Numbered from the stretch's first letter, positions 1 to 8,887 are shown. The stretch: DNA of 64,000 nt from Streptomyces sp. NBC_01217 (GCF_035994185.1 NZ_CP108538.1:7133501-7197500), one strand, 5' to 3'. Notes: a model not told the origin generated them from the sequence alone. Numbers and translations: made by a program.

Positions 1-693
1 ATGACGGCGCAACCAGTCGATACCCATTCGGTTGGTGACGTTGCTCCGCGTAACGAACAGGTCGCGTCCCGCGCGCACAAAATCCGCTGCATCAAACACT
101 GGCTCGAACTCGGTCAGGATGTAGCTCACGGGCTCACCGACGTCGGGTATACGGAAATCCGCATCGAACAGTGCGTCGGTGAGCTGCGGCTTCGGTGCCG
201 CCGTCCAGCGCGCGCCGCGCCGGAAGTAGTCCTTGAGGATCGTGCGATAGGAGTGGGTCTCGAAGTACCGGCACGGCCACGCCATCGGAGTCTCGATGAT
301 CTCGTCACCGATCACGAGCATGCTGTCACGCGGACAGGTGTTGCAGAAACCGCGGGACGACCAGTCAGGAGTGCTGAAGCGTTGCCTGTGGTCGACCGCA
401 TCCGGTTGCCTGACCGTGACGCCGAGCGATCGCAGGAGAGCAATGAACTGATCGAGTTCACGCTGTGCCGGCTCGATCAATATGCGCGGATACTTGAAGC
501 CGGCGGAAATCCCCTGCAACCGCGCCGCCCACGGTGGGACGTTGCAGGCCGCGACCGGATGACTGGAGGGGAACGTCGCGTCATCCAGACGCCCAACGAT
601 GATCTCCTCCAGCGGGTCCCATTCGTTGTACGAATTGACCGGCGAAACGGGAGGTGTTGCCCTGTTGGCAGCCGTAACCAATGGCGTTGACAT
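1..693 (-). CDS. Glycine amidinotransferase-like protein, N-terminal 231 codons (runs off window)
   Basis: The minus strand is open from an ATG at 693 to the window edge. The translation has the hallmarks of L-arginine:glycine amidinotransferase: NSYNEWDPLEEIIVGR near residue 20, a CNTCPRDSMLVIGDE stretch near 120, and DAADFVRAGRDLFVTRSNVT close to the edge, which in the family carries an active-site Asp and substrate-binding residues. The catalytic His and Cys lie further on and are outside the window. A GGAG six to seven bases upstream supports the start. The family moves the amidino group of arginine to glycine or another amine; in actinomycetes such genes occur in natural-product clusters, and the true acceptor cannot be told here. 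The plus-strand frame at 1-690 is its shadow. Confidence 0.9.
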   Translation of the reverse strand, partial: MSTPLVTAANRATPPVSPVNSYNEWDPLEEIIVGRLDDATFPSSHPVAACNVPPWAARLQGISAGFKYPRILIEPAQRELDQFIALLRSLGVTVRQPDAVDHRQRFSTPDWSSRGFCNTCPRDSMLVIGDEIIETPMAWPCRYFETHSYRTILKDYFRRGARWTAAPKPQLTDALFDADFRIPDVGEPVSYILTEFEPVFDAADFVRAGRDLFVTRSNVTNRMGIDWLRRH

Positions 694-774
694 CACTCAC
701 TCCAAGCCCACCTACAGGTATCACCATCTGCCACCGTCGCCAAAATGCCGGGCCTCCGTGCTGCCGCCGATCAT

Positions 775-1716
775 CTACGGGACTTCCCTTAAGCCAGCCA
801 GTTCGACTGAGTCGCCGTTCTCGGCCGTGATGTTCTGGCGCGAGCCTTGTAGCGATTGGCCCCTGCCCAGGTCCTGCCCTGCCCCTTTCGGGGAGGCCGC
901 GAGAGCAGTTGGTCCGCCAGGCGTCATCAACCGGTTTCCTGCCGACATCGGCTGCGAAGGGGTTGCCCGCTCCAGAAATCGCAGGAGTTCGACGGGGAAG
1001 GGGAGGACGAGGGTCGAGTTCTTCTCGGCGGCGACCGCGACGACGGTCTGTAGCAGCCTGAGCTGGAGGGCGGCGGGCTGGTCGGACATCACCGTGGCAG
1101 CCTCGGCCAGCTTCTTGGACGCTTGCAATTCTGCGTCGGCGTTGATGATCCGAGCCCGGCGTTCACGGTCGGCCTCTGCCTGCCGCGCCATGGAGCGCTT
1201 CATGCCCTCGGGTAGGGAGACGTCCTTGATCTCAACGCGGTCAATGCTGACGCCCCACTCGACGGCCGGGCTGTCCATCATCAGCTCAAGACCCTGATTG
1301 AGCTTTTCCCGGTTGGAGAGCAGTTCGTCGAGATCGCTCTTGCCGAGGATCGAGCGGAGCGATGTCTGGGCCATCTGAGAGACGGCGAAGCGGTAATTCT
1401 GGACGCGTATGATCGCATCGACTGGATCGACGACCTTGAAGTAGATAACGGCATCGACGCGGACCGTGACGTTGTCTCGGGTGATGCCGTCCTGAGCCGG
1501 CACCGGCATGGTGACGATCTGCATGTTCACCTTATGCAGCCGATCGATCCCCGGAATCACCATGGTGAAGCCTGGCCCTCGGACGATGCCATGCAGGCGG
1601 CCGAAGCGCAGGACCACGCCCCGCTCGTACTGTCTGATCACACGCGCTGCCGCAGCCACGTACAACACGCCCGCGGCACCCGTCAGGGCCAGCGCTGTGA
1701 GGATTTCCTGGATCAT
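775..1716 (-). CDS. Slipin / stomatin-like SPFH membrane protein
   Basis: An N-terminal hydrophobic segment (about residues 3-25) is followed by RQYERGVVLRFGR and the prohibitin-homology (SPFH) core through about residue 250, including EWGVSIDRVEIKDVSLPEGM. A polar Pro/Gly/Ser tail follows. Slipins oligomerise on the inner membrane face and organise membrane microdomains or regulate proteases and channels. The frame is open upstream to 1908, but similarity begins at MIQEILTALALTGA, so I take the ATG at 1714-1716. No NfeD-type partner is adjacent. A second SPFH scrap lies just upstream. The substrate or partner is unknown. Confidence 0.85.
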   Translation of the reverse strand: MIQEILTALALTGAAGVLYVAAAARVIRQYERGVVLRFGRLHGIVRGPGFTMVIPGIDRLHKVNMQIVTMPVPAQDGITRDNVTVRVDAVIYFKVVDPVDAIIRVQNYRFAVSQMAQTSLRSILGKSDLDELLSNREKLNQGLELMMDSPAVEWGVSIDRVEIKDVSLPEGMKRSMARQAEADRERRARIINADAELQASKKLAEAATVMSDQPAALQLRLLQTVVAVAAEKNSTLVLPFPVELLRFLERATPSQPMSAGNRLMTPGGPTALAASPKGAGQDLGRGQSLQGSRQNITAENGDSVELAGLREVP

Positions 1717-1802
1717 CGCGAGCCGCCTTTCGCGTGTACCTCTACCGCACAGATGCCCGCTTTGCCGGTCATTTACTCTATTTTGTTCGCGCTTTACCTT
1801 TA

Positions 1803-1915
1803 GGTGCCGCTCATCGCAGACGCTGCGGGCGCGGCCCGGTCCTTGATGGTCTGCGGAAGGTCGACGGCCTTGATCTCCAGCCTGTTGACCCTCAGCCCCC
1901 ACTTGCATTCCCCTG
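1803..1915 (-). pseudogene. Fragment of a second SPFH/slipin gene
   Basis: About 35 codons on the minus strand read KWGLRVNRLEIKAVDLPQ followed by TIKDRAAP, then soon reach a stop at 1800-1802. This matches the stretch EWGVSIDRVEIKDVSLPEGM of the intact neighbour, so it is a remnant of a paralogous SPFH gene with both ends gone. The upstream side abuts transposase debris, so an IS-mediated deletion probably removed the rest. Confidence 0.7.
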
Positions 1916-2088
1916 CAGCAGTCCAGGAGCCGCCAAAGGCTGTGCTGGTTCGCGATCAGCAGGCCGCGCAGAGCGGAGCCGCGGCGAAGCGCGCCAGCCG
2001 GGTGCGCGCCGGGCGGGCACCCGGCAGAGGCAGTGGCCGCCCGACACCACGCCTGAGGTCGGAGCTCGAGGAAGCGGACCGAGCAGCG

Positions 2089-2290
2089 ACGAGGATGCTG
2101 ACCGACTCGAAGTGGAGCCGCCAGCAGATGAGACTGCAGGCCAACGAAGCGAAGGCTTGGAGGAGTTCAAGGCGCCGCTCCATCGCACGGCTGGCACTTG
2201 AACTGGTGCAGCAGGGCGAGGGGCTGCCATCGCGGGAGCGCTCTTACGGGAGATCACAGCGGGGTCCGGCGGCAGGCACACCGATTAGCC
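2089..2290 (-). pseudogene. Remnant of IS5-family transposase C-terminus
   Basis: Minus-strand reading gives VISRKSAPAM in one frame and MERRLELLQAFASLACSLIC in another. These correspond to VISRKGAPNI and WERRLELHAFVSLACSIIC near the C-terminus of the fuller IS5-type transposase at 2741-3562. The piece is frameshifted and has lost the central DDE region, so it is a dead copy. It marks the junction that truncated the SPFH fragment next to it. Confidence 0.7.
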
Positions 2291-2297
2291 TTGCCGG

Positions 2298-2744
2298 GTG
2301 TCGTCTTTCGCTGTTACTGCTGCCTCGTGCTCGTCGGCGCCTGCTGCTGTCGTCTACGCAGTGCTCCTCGATGCAGAGTCCTGGGCATCGTGGACCTCTT
2401 ACTACGAGGTTGAGATGGAGTTGCCCGCGGGTGTCGAGCGGCCGGTCCGCGTAGGTGACCGCCGAACGATCCGTTCTCGCCTTGGACGGGTGTCCTGCCG
2501 GGAGCGCATTGTCGAGTTGATTCCCAACCAGCGGTTCAGCTACGAACAGGCTGCCGGGCCGCTCGCGTCTCATCAGGGGTCAGTGAATCTCACCGGCGCG
2601 CCTCATGGAGGCACCGAAATCACCTGGTCAGCAACCTACCGCCGCACCCTCCCCCTTCTTGACATGCTCAGGAGACGACGCCTACAGGTTCTGGTCCACG
2701 ATCTCGCTTCGTATGCCAACTCAGTGGTGAACCGGAACTCCTAG
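2298..2744 (+). CDS. SRPBCC (START-like) superfamily protein
   Basis: The 148-residue product has the single-domain layout of polyketide cyclase/dehydrase-type SRPBCC proteins. An N-terminal strand is followed by a helix with VVYAVLLDAESWASWTSYY, a beta sheet with VGDRRTIRSRLG and RERIVELIPNQRFSYE, the GGTEITWSATY strand, and a long C-terminal helix. These proteins bind hydrophobic ligands; the ligand is not predictable. The start is a GTG at 2298 with a weak ribosome site. Its stop overlaps the 3' end of the convergent transposase by four bases, so the insertion landed right behind it. A standalone cytosolic protein is likely. Confidence 0.7.
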   Translation: MSSFAVTAASCSSAPAAVVYAVLLDAESWASWTSYYEVEMELPAGVERPVRVGDRRTIRSRLGRVSCRERIVELIPNQRFSYEQAAGPLASHQGSVNLTGAPHGGTEITWSATYRRTLPLLDMLRRRRLQVLVHDLASYANSVVNRNS

Positions 2745-3562
2745 CCGCTCGGAACGCGATCATCAGTTTTCTTGAGGCGCCGCCAGCAGATGATGCTGCA
2801 GGCCAACGAGACGAAGGCGTGGAGTTCGAGGCGTCGTTCCCAGCGCACGGCCAGGCGCTTGAACTGGTGAAGCAGAGAGAAGGTCTGCTCGACAACGTAG
2901 CGGAGCTTCCCTAAGCCCTTGATGTTCGGGGCGCCCTTGCGGGAGATCACCGGCATGACCCTGCGACTCCGCAGTTCCCGGCGAACGGCCTTCGAGTCGT
3001 ACGCCTTGGCCCCCAGCAGGGCATCGGGGCGACGACGCGGATGGCCAACCCGTCCGGCGACGGGCGGGATGCCGTCGACCAGGGCGAGAGTCTGGGTGAC
3101 GTCGTTGACGTTGGCTGCGGTGGTGATGACGTGCAACGGAGTGCCACGTCCATCGCAGATCAGATGGTGTTTGCTGCCCGTCTTGCGCCGGTCGACCGGC
3201 GACGGACCGGTCGCAGCTCCCCTTTTTTCGCGCGCACGTGGGAACCGTCCACGCATGCTCGCGACCAGTCGAGTTCGCCGGCCGCGTTCAACTCGGCAAG
3301 CAGTAGACGGTGCAGCCGGTCGAAAACGCCGGCCCTGCTGCCACCGCTCCAGGCGCCGCCAGCAGGACTGGCCGGAGCCGAACCCCAGCTCCTGCGGCAG
3401 GAGTTGCCAGGCGATGTCCTGATACAGGACGAACAGGATGCCCTGCAGACACCGCCGATCATCCACCGGTTTCGGACCCGGCGACCGCTCGGGCCAGGGA
3501 GGCAGTAGCGGTTCGATGAGTGCCCACAAGTCGTCATCCACGATCCACGGCCGAGTTGTCAC
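2741..3562 (-). mobile_element. IS5-family (IS427-group-like) transposase with slippery site and a single-base insertion
   Basis: The start (MTTRPWIVDDDLWALIEPLL) and end (VVEQTFSLLHQFKRLAVRWE) are in one frame, while AGVFDRLHRLLLAELNAAGE and DWSRACVDGSHVRAKKG are read in another. The first frame change is at a GGG run (3333-3335), where one extra base breaks OrfA. The second is at an A6G4 run (3219-3228), a good -1 programmed slippage site as used by IS5-family OrfAB transposases. DDE residues can be found: D in CVDGSH, D in VDGIPPV/AYDSKA, and the E of EQTF. The extra G makes this copy probably inactive unless it is a base-calling error. Terminal inverted repeats were not clear. Confidence 0.8.
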
Positions 3563-3722
3563 GCACCACGAACGGCCCGATCGTCACACAAGTCACGCCC
3601 CGGTCAGACCGCGCAGCAAGATCCTGTTACGAGCTCTTTGTTCCGGTCATGGGATGGAGAGGAATGGTCAAGACCTATGGACTGAAGGCCACATTCTGGA
3701 CCTCATCCTCCTGCTCAGGCGC

Positions 3723-4000
3723 CTACTCTTGGCGCTCGACCAGGACCCCATTCTCGAATCTGGCGCTGGCCCGGACAAGGGGCACCAGGTGTGCTCCGGT
3801 GATCGCCCGCCAGCGGGCCTGCGCAGACTCCACCAGCTTGAACACCATCGCTAGAGCCGCGGCCGGGCTGCCCGCACCGCGGGTGACCTTGGTGCGGAGT
3901 TTGACCGTGGAGAACGTGGACTCGATGGGGTTGGTGGTCCTCAGGGGGATCCAGTACTCGGCGGGGAAGCCGGGCCCGAACCAGCAGATCACCGAATTCC
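3723..4000 (-). pseudogene. C-terminal fragment of an IS256/Mutator-type transposase
   Basis: The minus strand encodes YWIPLRTTNPIESTFSTVKL, RTKVTRGAGSPAAALAMVFK and LVESAQARWRAITGAHLVPL, the C-terminal signature of IS256-family transposases (RTTNPIESTFATVR...RTK). The 200 or more residues with the first catalytic aspartates are missing; unrelated sequence is fused upstream near 4000. No second end of the element is visible. Confidence 0.75.
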
Positions 4001-4239
4001 CGGTGATCTTCGGCGTGATGAAGGTTTCGGAGAGTTGCAAGGACACTGCGCCGCAGTGATCTGCCCGAGGACGCCAGCGTCCCACCACTGTCATCCACGC
4101 TGCGCATCGCGGGACTGGTGGGACCACCGAGGACGACAGAAGTCGACGGCAGCACCGTGGGCTTCTTCAGTCGTGCTGGTCGGCCGGAGGGCTGATCAGC
4201 AGACCGGCACCTTCCACCGTGCGCGTCAGGGAAGGTGAC

Positions 4240-4494
4240 TACGGTGCGGGCCGGGAATCGGAGGTAGTCGTTGACCGCGGGAGAGCGCTCGACCATGACG
4301 CTGACGCTGGACCCGGTGGCGCTTGTGGAGTGGTAGATCCAGACGGGACCCCGCAGGGAAGGGCCGCACAGACCATCCGGGAGCTCGATCTCATCGTCGG
4401 CAACCCCTTTGGTGCCGTACTTCTCGTCGAACAGAGGCTTGCCGTCCGGGAGGATGCCCGCACGGTGTAGATAGTCCGGTACCTGGTTGCTCAC
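4240..4494 (-). pseudogene. Hypothetical gene start fused to IS256 debris
   Basis: From a GTG at 4494 about 85 codons read like a folded protein (YLHRAGILPDGKPLFDEKYG, then EIELPDGLCGPSL and GPVWIYHSTS), after which the frame runs into the transposase scrap. I do not recognise the family. No ribosome-binding site is seen. It is most likely the truncated 5' part of a gene interrupted by the IS256-type element, or it may not be a gene at all. Confidence 0.2.
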
Positions 4495-4773
4495 GAAGGT
4501 GACTTCTGGCCCCTGTCGTTCGACGCGCAGGTGTGGCTGATGCTCGTGTCCTGGCTTGTTGCCGCACTGCCCTGCGCTGCGTGCTCTTGTACGTGTTCAA
4601 GCGGTGTCCCCGGCCCCAGTAGTTGCCGGGTTCCGGCAATCGTGAGCCGTCCAAGGTGTCCGTCAGCAGCCCGTCAGAAACGCGTATGGGACGTGTAAAG
4701 TCCGCCGTGGTGTGCCGGGAAGCCTGGTCGGCGAATTCGAGAGAGCTCTCTTTGCCGATCGGGGGACACCCTC
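4495..4773 (+). other. Intergenic region upstream of the antiporter
   Basis: No convincing gene. The minus strand has short open pieces without ribosome sites. The promoter of the antiporter operon must lie in the last ~100 bases, but no clear -35/-10 pair stands out. Confidence 0.4.
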
Positions 4774-6015
4774 ATGGTGCTCGTTGCTGTTTTCGGAGTC
4801 GCACTGCTTGTCGCGGTGCTGCTGTCCGGGCTCGCCGCTCGTACGGTCCTGTCCACCTCGTTGCTGTTCCTCGTCGGCGGGGCATTGGTCAGCGACGGCT
4901 TCCTCGGTCTGATTCACATCACGCCGGACAGTGACATCGTCGCGGTCACTGCGGATCTCGCTCTGTTCACGGTGCTTTTCACCGACGGAATGCACGTCTC
5001 CTTCCCGAAGCTGCGCGCGAACTGGAAGAACCCGGCGCGGGCTTTGGGCCTGGGCATGCCGTTGGCATTCGTCGGCATGGCCCTGGTCACGCACTACGTG
5101 GTGGGTCTGGACTGGACGACGTCGTTCCTGGTCGGCGCGGTACTGGCGCCGACCGACCCGGTGTTCGCCTCGGCCATCGTCGGGCGCAAGGAAGTCCCGG
5201 CCAAGTTGCGGCAGTTGCTGAATGTCGAGAGCGGCATCAACGACGGTCTCGCCCTGCCCATCGTCCTGGTCCTCATCGCCGCCGCCGGCCCCATGGCCGG
5301 CCACGCCGAAGCCTCGCTCGGCAAGATCGCCCTGGAGCTTGGTCTCGGACTGGCCCTCGGCATCATCCTGCCGCTGCTCGTCATCAGCCTCGTCCGCTTC
5401 CGACTGCTGGGCGCGGAGCCCAAGTTGCAGCCATTGCTGCCGCTGGCTATTGGGATCACTGTGTACGGGCTGTGCCACCTCACCCACGCCAACCCCTACC
5501 TCGCGGCGTTCTCCGCAGGCGCGGTTCTCGCCGCGTCCTCTCCGGAGGCGAGGACGGCATTCGAGCCGCTCGGTGAGGCGCTCGCGGAGCTGGCCAAGTT
5601 CGCTGCGCTGCTCGTTTTCGGAGCCCTTCTCACTCCGCAGCTCTTCGGTGACCTTTCCTACGGCGGGTACGTTGCCGTGGTCCTGGCGATCGTGCTCATC
5701 CGCCCGGTATCGCTGCTGATATCGCTGATCGGGACGCGGTTCGACCGCAGGGAGAGACTGGTCGCGGCCTGGTTCGGTCCGAAGGGCTTCGCGTCGGTCG
5801 TGTACGGCTTGCTGGTGCTGCAGTCCGGCATCCCTCAGGGCCAGGAGGCGTACACACTGATCGCGGTGTGTATCGCGGCCTCGATCATCGCTCACAGCAG
5901 CACCGACGTCCCGATCGCCCGCCTCTTCAATGTCGAGGATCTGGCAGGGATCCCCGCCGACCACGATGCAGCGGAAGTTCCCCACAGCAAGGAGGGCGGC
6001 CATGTTCGCGCGTGA
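4774..6015 (+). CDS. Cation:proton antiporter (CPA1/NhaP type)
   Basis: The 413-residue protein is almost wholly hydrophobic, with about 12 predicted membrane spans. It carries the CPA1 signature: FLVGAVLAPTDPVFASAIVG (about residues 118-137), with the TDP break, and LLNVESGINDGLALPIVLVL (about 148-167), with the ESGxND motif whose acidic residues carry the ion. It should exchange Na+ or K+ for H+ at the cytoplasmic membrane. The ATG follows CACCCTC with only a weak ribosome site. The 3' end overlaps the CBS gene by 14 bases, so the two are probably co-translated and the CBS protein may gate or sense for the transporter. Confidence 0.9.
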   Translation: MVLVAVFGVALLVAVLLSGLAARTVLSTSLLFLVGGALVSDGFLGLIHITPDSDIVAVTADLALFTVLFTDGMHVSFPKLRANWKNPARALGLGMPLAFVGMALVTHYVVGLDWTTSFLVGAVLAPTDPVFASAIVGRKEVPAKLRQLLNVESGINDGLALPIVLVLIAAAGPMAGHAEASLGKIALELGLGLALGIILPLLVISLVRFRLLGAEPKLQPLLPLAIGITVYGLCHLTHANPYLAAFSAGAVLAASSPEARTAFEPLGEALAELAKFAALLVFGALLTPQLFGDLSYGGYVAVVLAIVLIRPVSLLISLIGTRFDRRERLVAAWFGPKGFASVVYGLLVLQSGIPQGQEAYTLIAVCIAASIIAHSSTDVPIARLFNVEDLAGIPADHDAAEVPHSKEGGHVRA

Positions 6016-6400
6016 CCTCGCAGAGCCCTACCCCTGCGTCTCGACGAACGACAGGGCGGCGGATACGGCACGGCTGCTCGCCGGGCAGCTACCCGCGCTG
6101 CTCGTGCCCGATATGGACCAGCGACCGTACGCCATGGTGACGGGCTCCCAGTTCCTCAAGCAGCCGGCACCCGACTACGTACTCGAAGCCCCACACGTCG
6201 CCGCCGTGATCGACGACCGGCACCTCGCCGAGGTCACGGAGGACATCGCGGGCAGGACCGTGAGCGAGTGGCTCCCACCACGGACGTACACCAGGCTCGA
6301 CGCGGGAGCCCTGCAGGTGGCAGCAGACCGCTGGTCGCTGTCATCCAGCGCGACGGGGACCAAGTCCGGCTGGTGGGCGCCATCACGGCCGCCCGCCTGA
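6002..6400 (+). CDS. CBS-domain protein with C-terminal frameshift
   Basis: From the ATG at 6002 it reads MFARDLAEPYPCVSTNDRAA and resembles the intact CBS protein at 8143-8625. Near 6318-6325 the match jumps frame: RPLVAVIQRDG...ITAARLMERLIGEM continues in another frame and ends at a TGA at 6424-6426 that overlaps the next gene's GTG (ATGTGA). Compared with the paralogue, about five residues are missing at the break, so a short deletion shifted the frame and the present product has 34 unrelated C-terminal residues. CBS pairs bind adenine nucleotides and regulate channels and transporters. The ancestral operon coupling is still visible. Confidence 0.75.
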   Translation: MFARDLAEPYPCVSTNDRAADTARLLAGQLPALLVPDMDQRPYAMVTGSQFLKQPAPDYVLEAPHVAAVIDDRHLAEVTEDIAGRTVSEWLPPRTYTRLDAGALQVAADRWSLSSSATGTKSGWWAPSRPPA

Positions 6401-6422
6401 TGGAACGACTCATCGGAGAAAT

Positions 6423-7721
6423 GTGAACGACTGGCAGAGCTGGGCCTCGATCGCCGTCTTCGTCGGCACGTATGCCCTGATCATCAGCGAGAAGATCCAC
6501 CGCGTGGCGGCCGCCCTCGGCGGCGCCGGGCTGATGCTGGCGATCGGGGCAACCGACGACAAGTCGGCCTTCTACTCCGAGCACACCGGCATCGACTGGA
6601 ACGTCATCTTCCTGCTCATGGGCATGATGATGATCGTCGGCGTGCTCAAGAAGACCGGCATGTTCGAGTACCTGGCCATCTGGTCCGTCAAAAGGGCGAA
6701 AGCCAGACCCTTCCGCGTGATGGTCATGCTGATCGTGATCACCGCCATGGCCTCGGCGCTCCTCGACAACGTCACCACCGTGCTGCTCATCGCCCCGGTG
6801 ACGCTGCTGGTGTGCGAACGGCTCGCGCTGCCCGTCGCGCCGTTCCTGATCGCTGAGGTGTTTGCCTCCAACATCGGCGGCACCGCCACCCTGGTCGGCG
6901 ACCCGCCGAACATCATCATCGCCAGCCGGGCCGGACTGACGTTCAACGACTTCCTCGTCCACCTCGCCCCGCTCTCCGCGCTGCTGATCGCGGTGCTGAT
7001 CGCCCTGTGCCGCTTCCTGTTCCGCAAGTCCTTCCTCTACGACGAGGACCGCGCTGCCGAGGTGATGGAACTGAAGGAGCGCGAAGCCATCCGTGACCCC
7101 CGGCTCCTCGTCCAGGGTCTGATCGTCCTCGCCCTGGTCGTCGCCGGGTTCGTGCTGCATCCGGTGCTGCACTACGAGCCCAGCGTCGTCGCCCTGCTCG
7201 GCGCCGGCCTGCTCGTCGCCCTGTCCACGGCCGAGACCAGTGACGTGCTCAAAGAGGTCGAGTGGCCCACGCTGGCCTTCTTCGCCGGACTGTTCATCAT
7301 GATCGGCGCGCTGATCGAGACCGGCGTGATCGGCGAGGTGTCCAGGGCCCTCGCGAACGCGATCGGCGACAACGAACTGGGCGGCTCCATGCTGCTGCTC
7401 GGCGCCTCCGCCGTACTGTCCGGCATCATCGACAACATCCCCTACGTCGCCACCATGGCCCCCATCACCAGCGACCTCGTCCAGGCCATGGGCGGCGACA
7501 CCAACCACGTCATGTGGTGGGCCCTCGCCATCGGCGCGGACCTCGGCGGCAACGCCACCGCGATCGGCGCCTCCGCGAACGTCGTCGTCCTCGGCATCGC
7601 CGAACGCAACCGCACCCCAATCTCCTTCTGGCAATTCACCAAGTACGGCCTCGTCGTCACCGCCGTCACCGTGGCCATCTCCGCGGTGTACGTCTGGCTG
7701 CGCTACTTCGCCCTGGCCTGA
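6423..7721 (+). CDS. SLC13/ArsB-NhaD-type ion permease
   Basis: The 432-residue protein has 11-12 hydrophobic segments and the duplicated ion-transporter motifs. The first repeat has LDNVTTVLLIAPVTLLVCE and NIGGTATLVGDPPNIIIASR; the second has IIDNIPYVATMAPI and DLGGNATAIGASANVV. This is the IT-superfamily layout shared by ArsB, NhaD and SLC13 permeases, in which the two NxxN-type loops bind substrate and Na+ or H+. The substrate (arsenite, Na+/H+ or a divalent anion) cannot be decided. The GTG start overlaps the preceding CBS gene's original stop, so it belongs to the antiporter-CBS operon. Confidence 0.85.
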   Translation: MNDWQSWASIAVFVGTYALIISEKIHRVAAALGGAGLMLAIGATDDKSAFYSEHTGIDWNVIFLLMGMMMIVGVLKKTGMFEYLAIWSVKRAKARPFRVMVMLIVITAMASALLDNVTTVLLIAPVTLLVCERLALPVAPFLIAEVFASNIGGTATLVGDPPNIIIASRAGLTFNDFLVHLAPLSALLIAVLIALCRFLFRKSFLYDEDRAAEVMELKEREAIRDPRLLVQGLIVLALVVAGFVLHPVLHYEPSVVALLGAGLLVALSTAETSDVLKEVEWPTLAFFAGLFIMIGALIETGVIGEVSRALANAIGDNELGGSMLLLGASAVLSGIIDNIPYVATMAPITSDLVQAMGGDTNHVMWWALAIGADLGGNATAIGASANVVVLGIAERNRTPISFWQFTKYGLVVTAVTVAISAVYVWLRYFALA

Positions 7722-7724
7722 CCG

Positions 7725-8009
7725 ATGACGACCTGGGCACAGGCGGCACTCGGGTGCGGCATCGTCATTGCGGCACTCGTCATACGCACCGCACTCGGCC
7801 AGCTGCGCCGGCCGGGGACCGCTGGGCGGCAATGGCGGTTCTTGACCAACACAACGGCGGTGGCGGCGGGCGTCGCGTCCGCCGCTGCCCTCGGCACGGC
7901 GGTGGCCGTAACTGGATTGCGTCCGGGCCACGCGGCATGGGCGCTGCTGGGCGGGATCCTGACCGCGTTCATCGTCGACCGACTGATGGACCGCACCCCG
8001 GGCACCTGA
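7725..8009 (+). CDS. Small two-span membrane protein
   Basis: This 94-residue protein starts three bases after the permease stop. It has an N-terminal hydrophobic stretch (about residues 5-22) and two more around 42-62 and 70-86, linked by a basic loop. I do not recognise a family. The tight spacing suggests an accessory subunit or small regulator of the permease, but that is only inference. Confidence 0.6.
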   Translation: MTTWAQAALGCGIVIAALVIRTALGQLRRPGTAGRQWRFLTNTTAVAAGVASAAALGTAVAVTGLRPGHAAWALLGGILTAFIVDRLMDRTPGT

Positions 8010-8142
8010 CATGGATCCGCAGCGCGCAGCGGCAATGGCGCAAGCTGTTGGATCCATATATTCCGCGTCAAGGTCGTCGCCGGAATTGAGGATGTGGACG
8101 ACGCTGGGAACAGGCACATTCTGAACAGACGAGGAGCCGGTC

Positions 8143-8625
8143 GTGCACGCACGAGACCTGGCAGTTGAGTACGAATCGGTGAGCGTCGACAGCGACGCCT
8201 TGGAGGCGGCCAGGCTGATGGCCGAGCACAAACTCCCGGGCCTCCTCGTGCTCGACCAGCACGGCGAGCCCAAGGCGATCCTCCCGGCCTCCCAGATGGT
8301 CAAGGCCTTGGTGCCCGCGTATGTGATCGAGGACCCGACACTGGCCGCGGTCGTCGACGAGAAGCACGCCGACCGGCTGTGCCAGGCACTGGTCGGACGC
8401 ACGGTCGGCGACTGCCTGCCCACCGCCGCGGCCCCGCCACCGATCGCCGCCCCCGACGACACCGCACTGGAAGTTGCAGCGCTCATGGCCCAGGTCCGCA
8501 GCCCCCTGGTCGCCGTGGCCGAGAAAGCCAAGGACGGCACCCACCTGCTCGGCGTGATCACCGCCGCCCACCTGCTGCACGAACTCCTTGGCGCCGTCGG
8601 CGGCGACGGCACAAAACGGGCGTGA
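8143..8625 (+). CDS. CBS-domain protein
   Basis: Two CBS motifs fill the 160-residue product. The first is HARDLAVEYESVSVDSDALE with LPGLLVLDQHG; the second is DDTALEVAALMAQVRSPLVA with HLLGVITAAHLLHELLG. CBS pairs bind AMP, ATP or similar nucleotides and regulate partner enzymes or transporters. The start is GTG at 8143 with GAGGAG seven bases upstream. It is the intact paralogue of the frameshifted CBS gene at 6002, and the two bracket the permease. A 130-base gap separates it from the small membrane protein, so it may have its own promoter. Confidence 0.85.
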   Translation: MHARDLAVEYESVSVDSDALEAARLMAEHKLPGLLVLDQHGEPKAILPASQMVKALVPAYVIEDPTLAAVVDEKHADRLCQALVGRTVGDCLPTAAAPPPIAAPDDTALEVAALMAQVRSPLVAVAEKAKDGTHLLGVITAAHLLHELLGAVGGDGTKRA

Positions 8626-8758
8626 CTGCGGAGGGCGGCTCGCGCAGGCCAACTCGGCCCGGGCTCCGGAAGGTCCTCGAAGCCGTGCACCCGTTCCGGC
8701 AATTCCTCGCGCTCTGGGGCGGCAGCTGTTCGCTGGAGTCGAGGCAGTCGGTGGGAAG

Positions 8759-8887
8759 ACGCTGAAGCGGATGCCGGCCGGAGAGATCACCGTCAAGGTG
8801 ATCACCGTCGCGTGCGTGGTTGCCACCAGCAACCTCGCCATCGGAGTCGTCGTCGGCTCGATCACCGCGATGGTCATCTTCGCCTAG
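8759..8887 (+). pseudogene. Internal fragment of a SulP anion transporter
   Basis: About 42 codons, beginning LKRMPAGEITVKVITVACVV and ending GSITAMVIFA, match residues 350-392 of the intact SulP transporter at 9410-10915 (LRRMPAGEITVMVITVIVVV to GSLTAMVIFAK) but on the opposite strand. The DNA has diverged to roughly 80% identity by eye, so this is an old scrap of a second SulP gene rather than a recent duplication. Confidence 0.7.

Noticed and set aside
4663..6003. 446-residue minus-strand open frame
   Set aside because: It is the shadow of the antiporter gene; the translation is charged and repetitive with no domain.
6234..8702. 822-residue minus-strand open frame rich in Asp, His and Gly
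   Set aside because: Antisense to the permease and CBS genes; its composition is that of reversed high-GC coding DNA.
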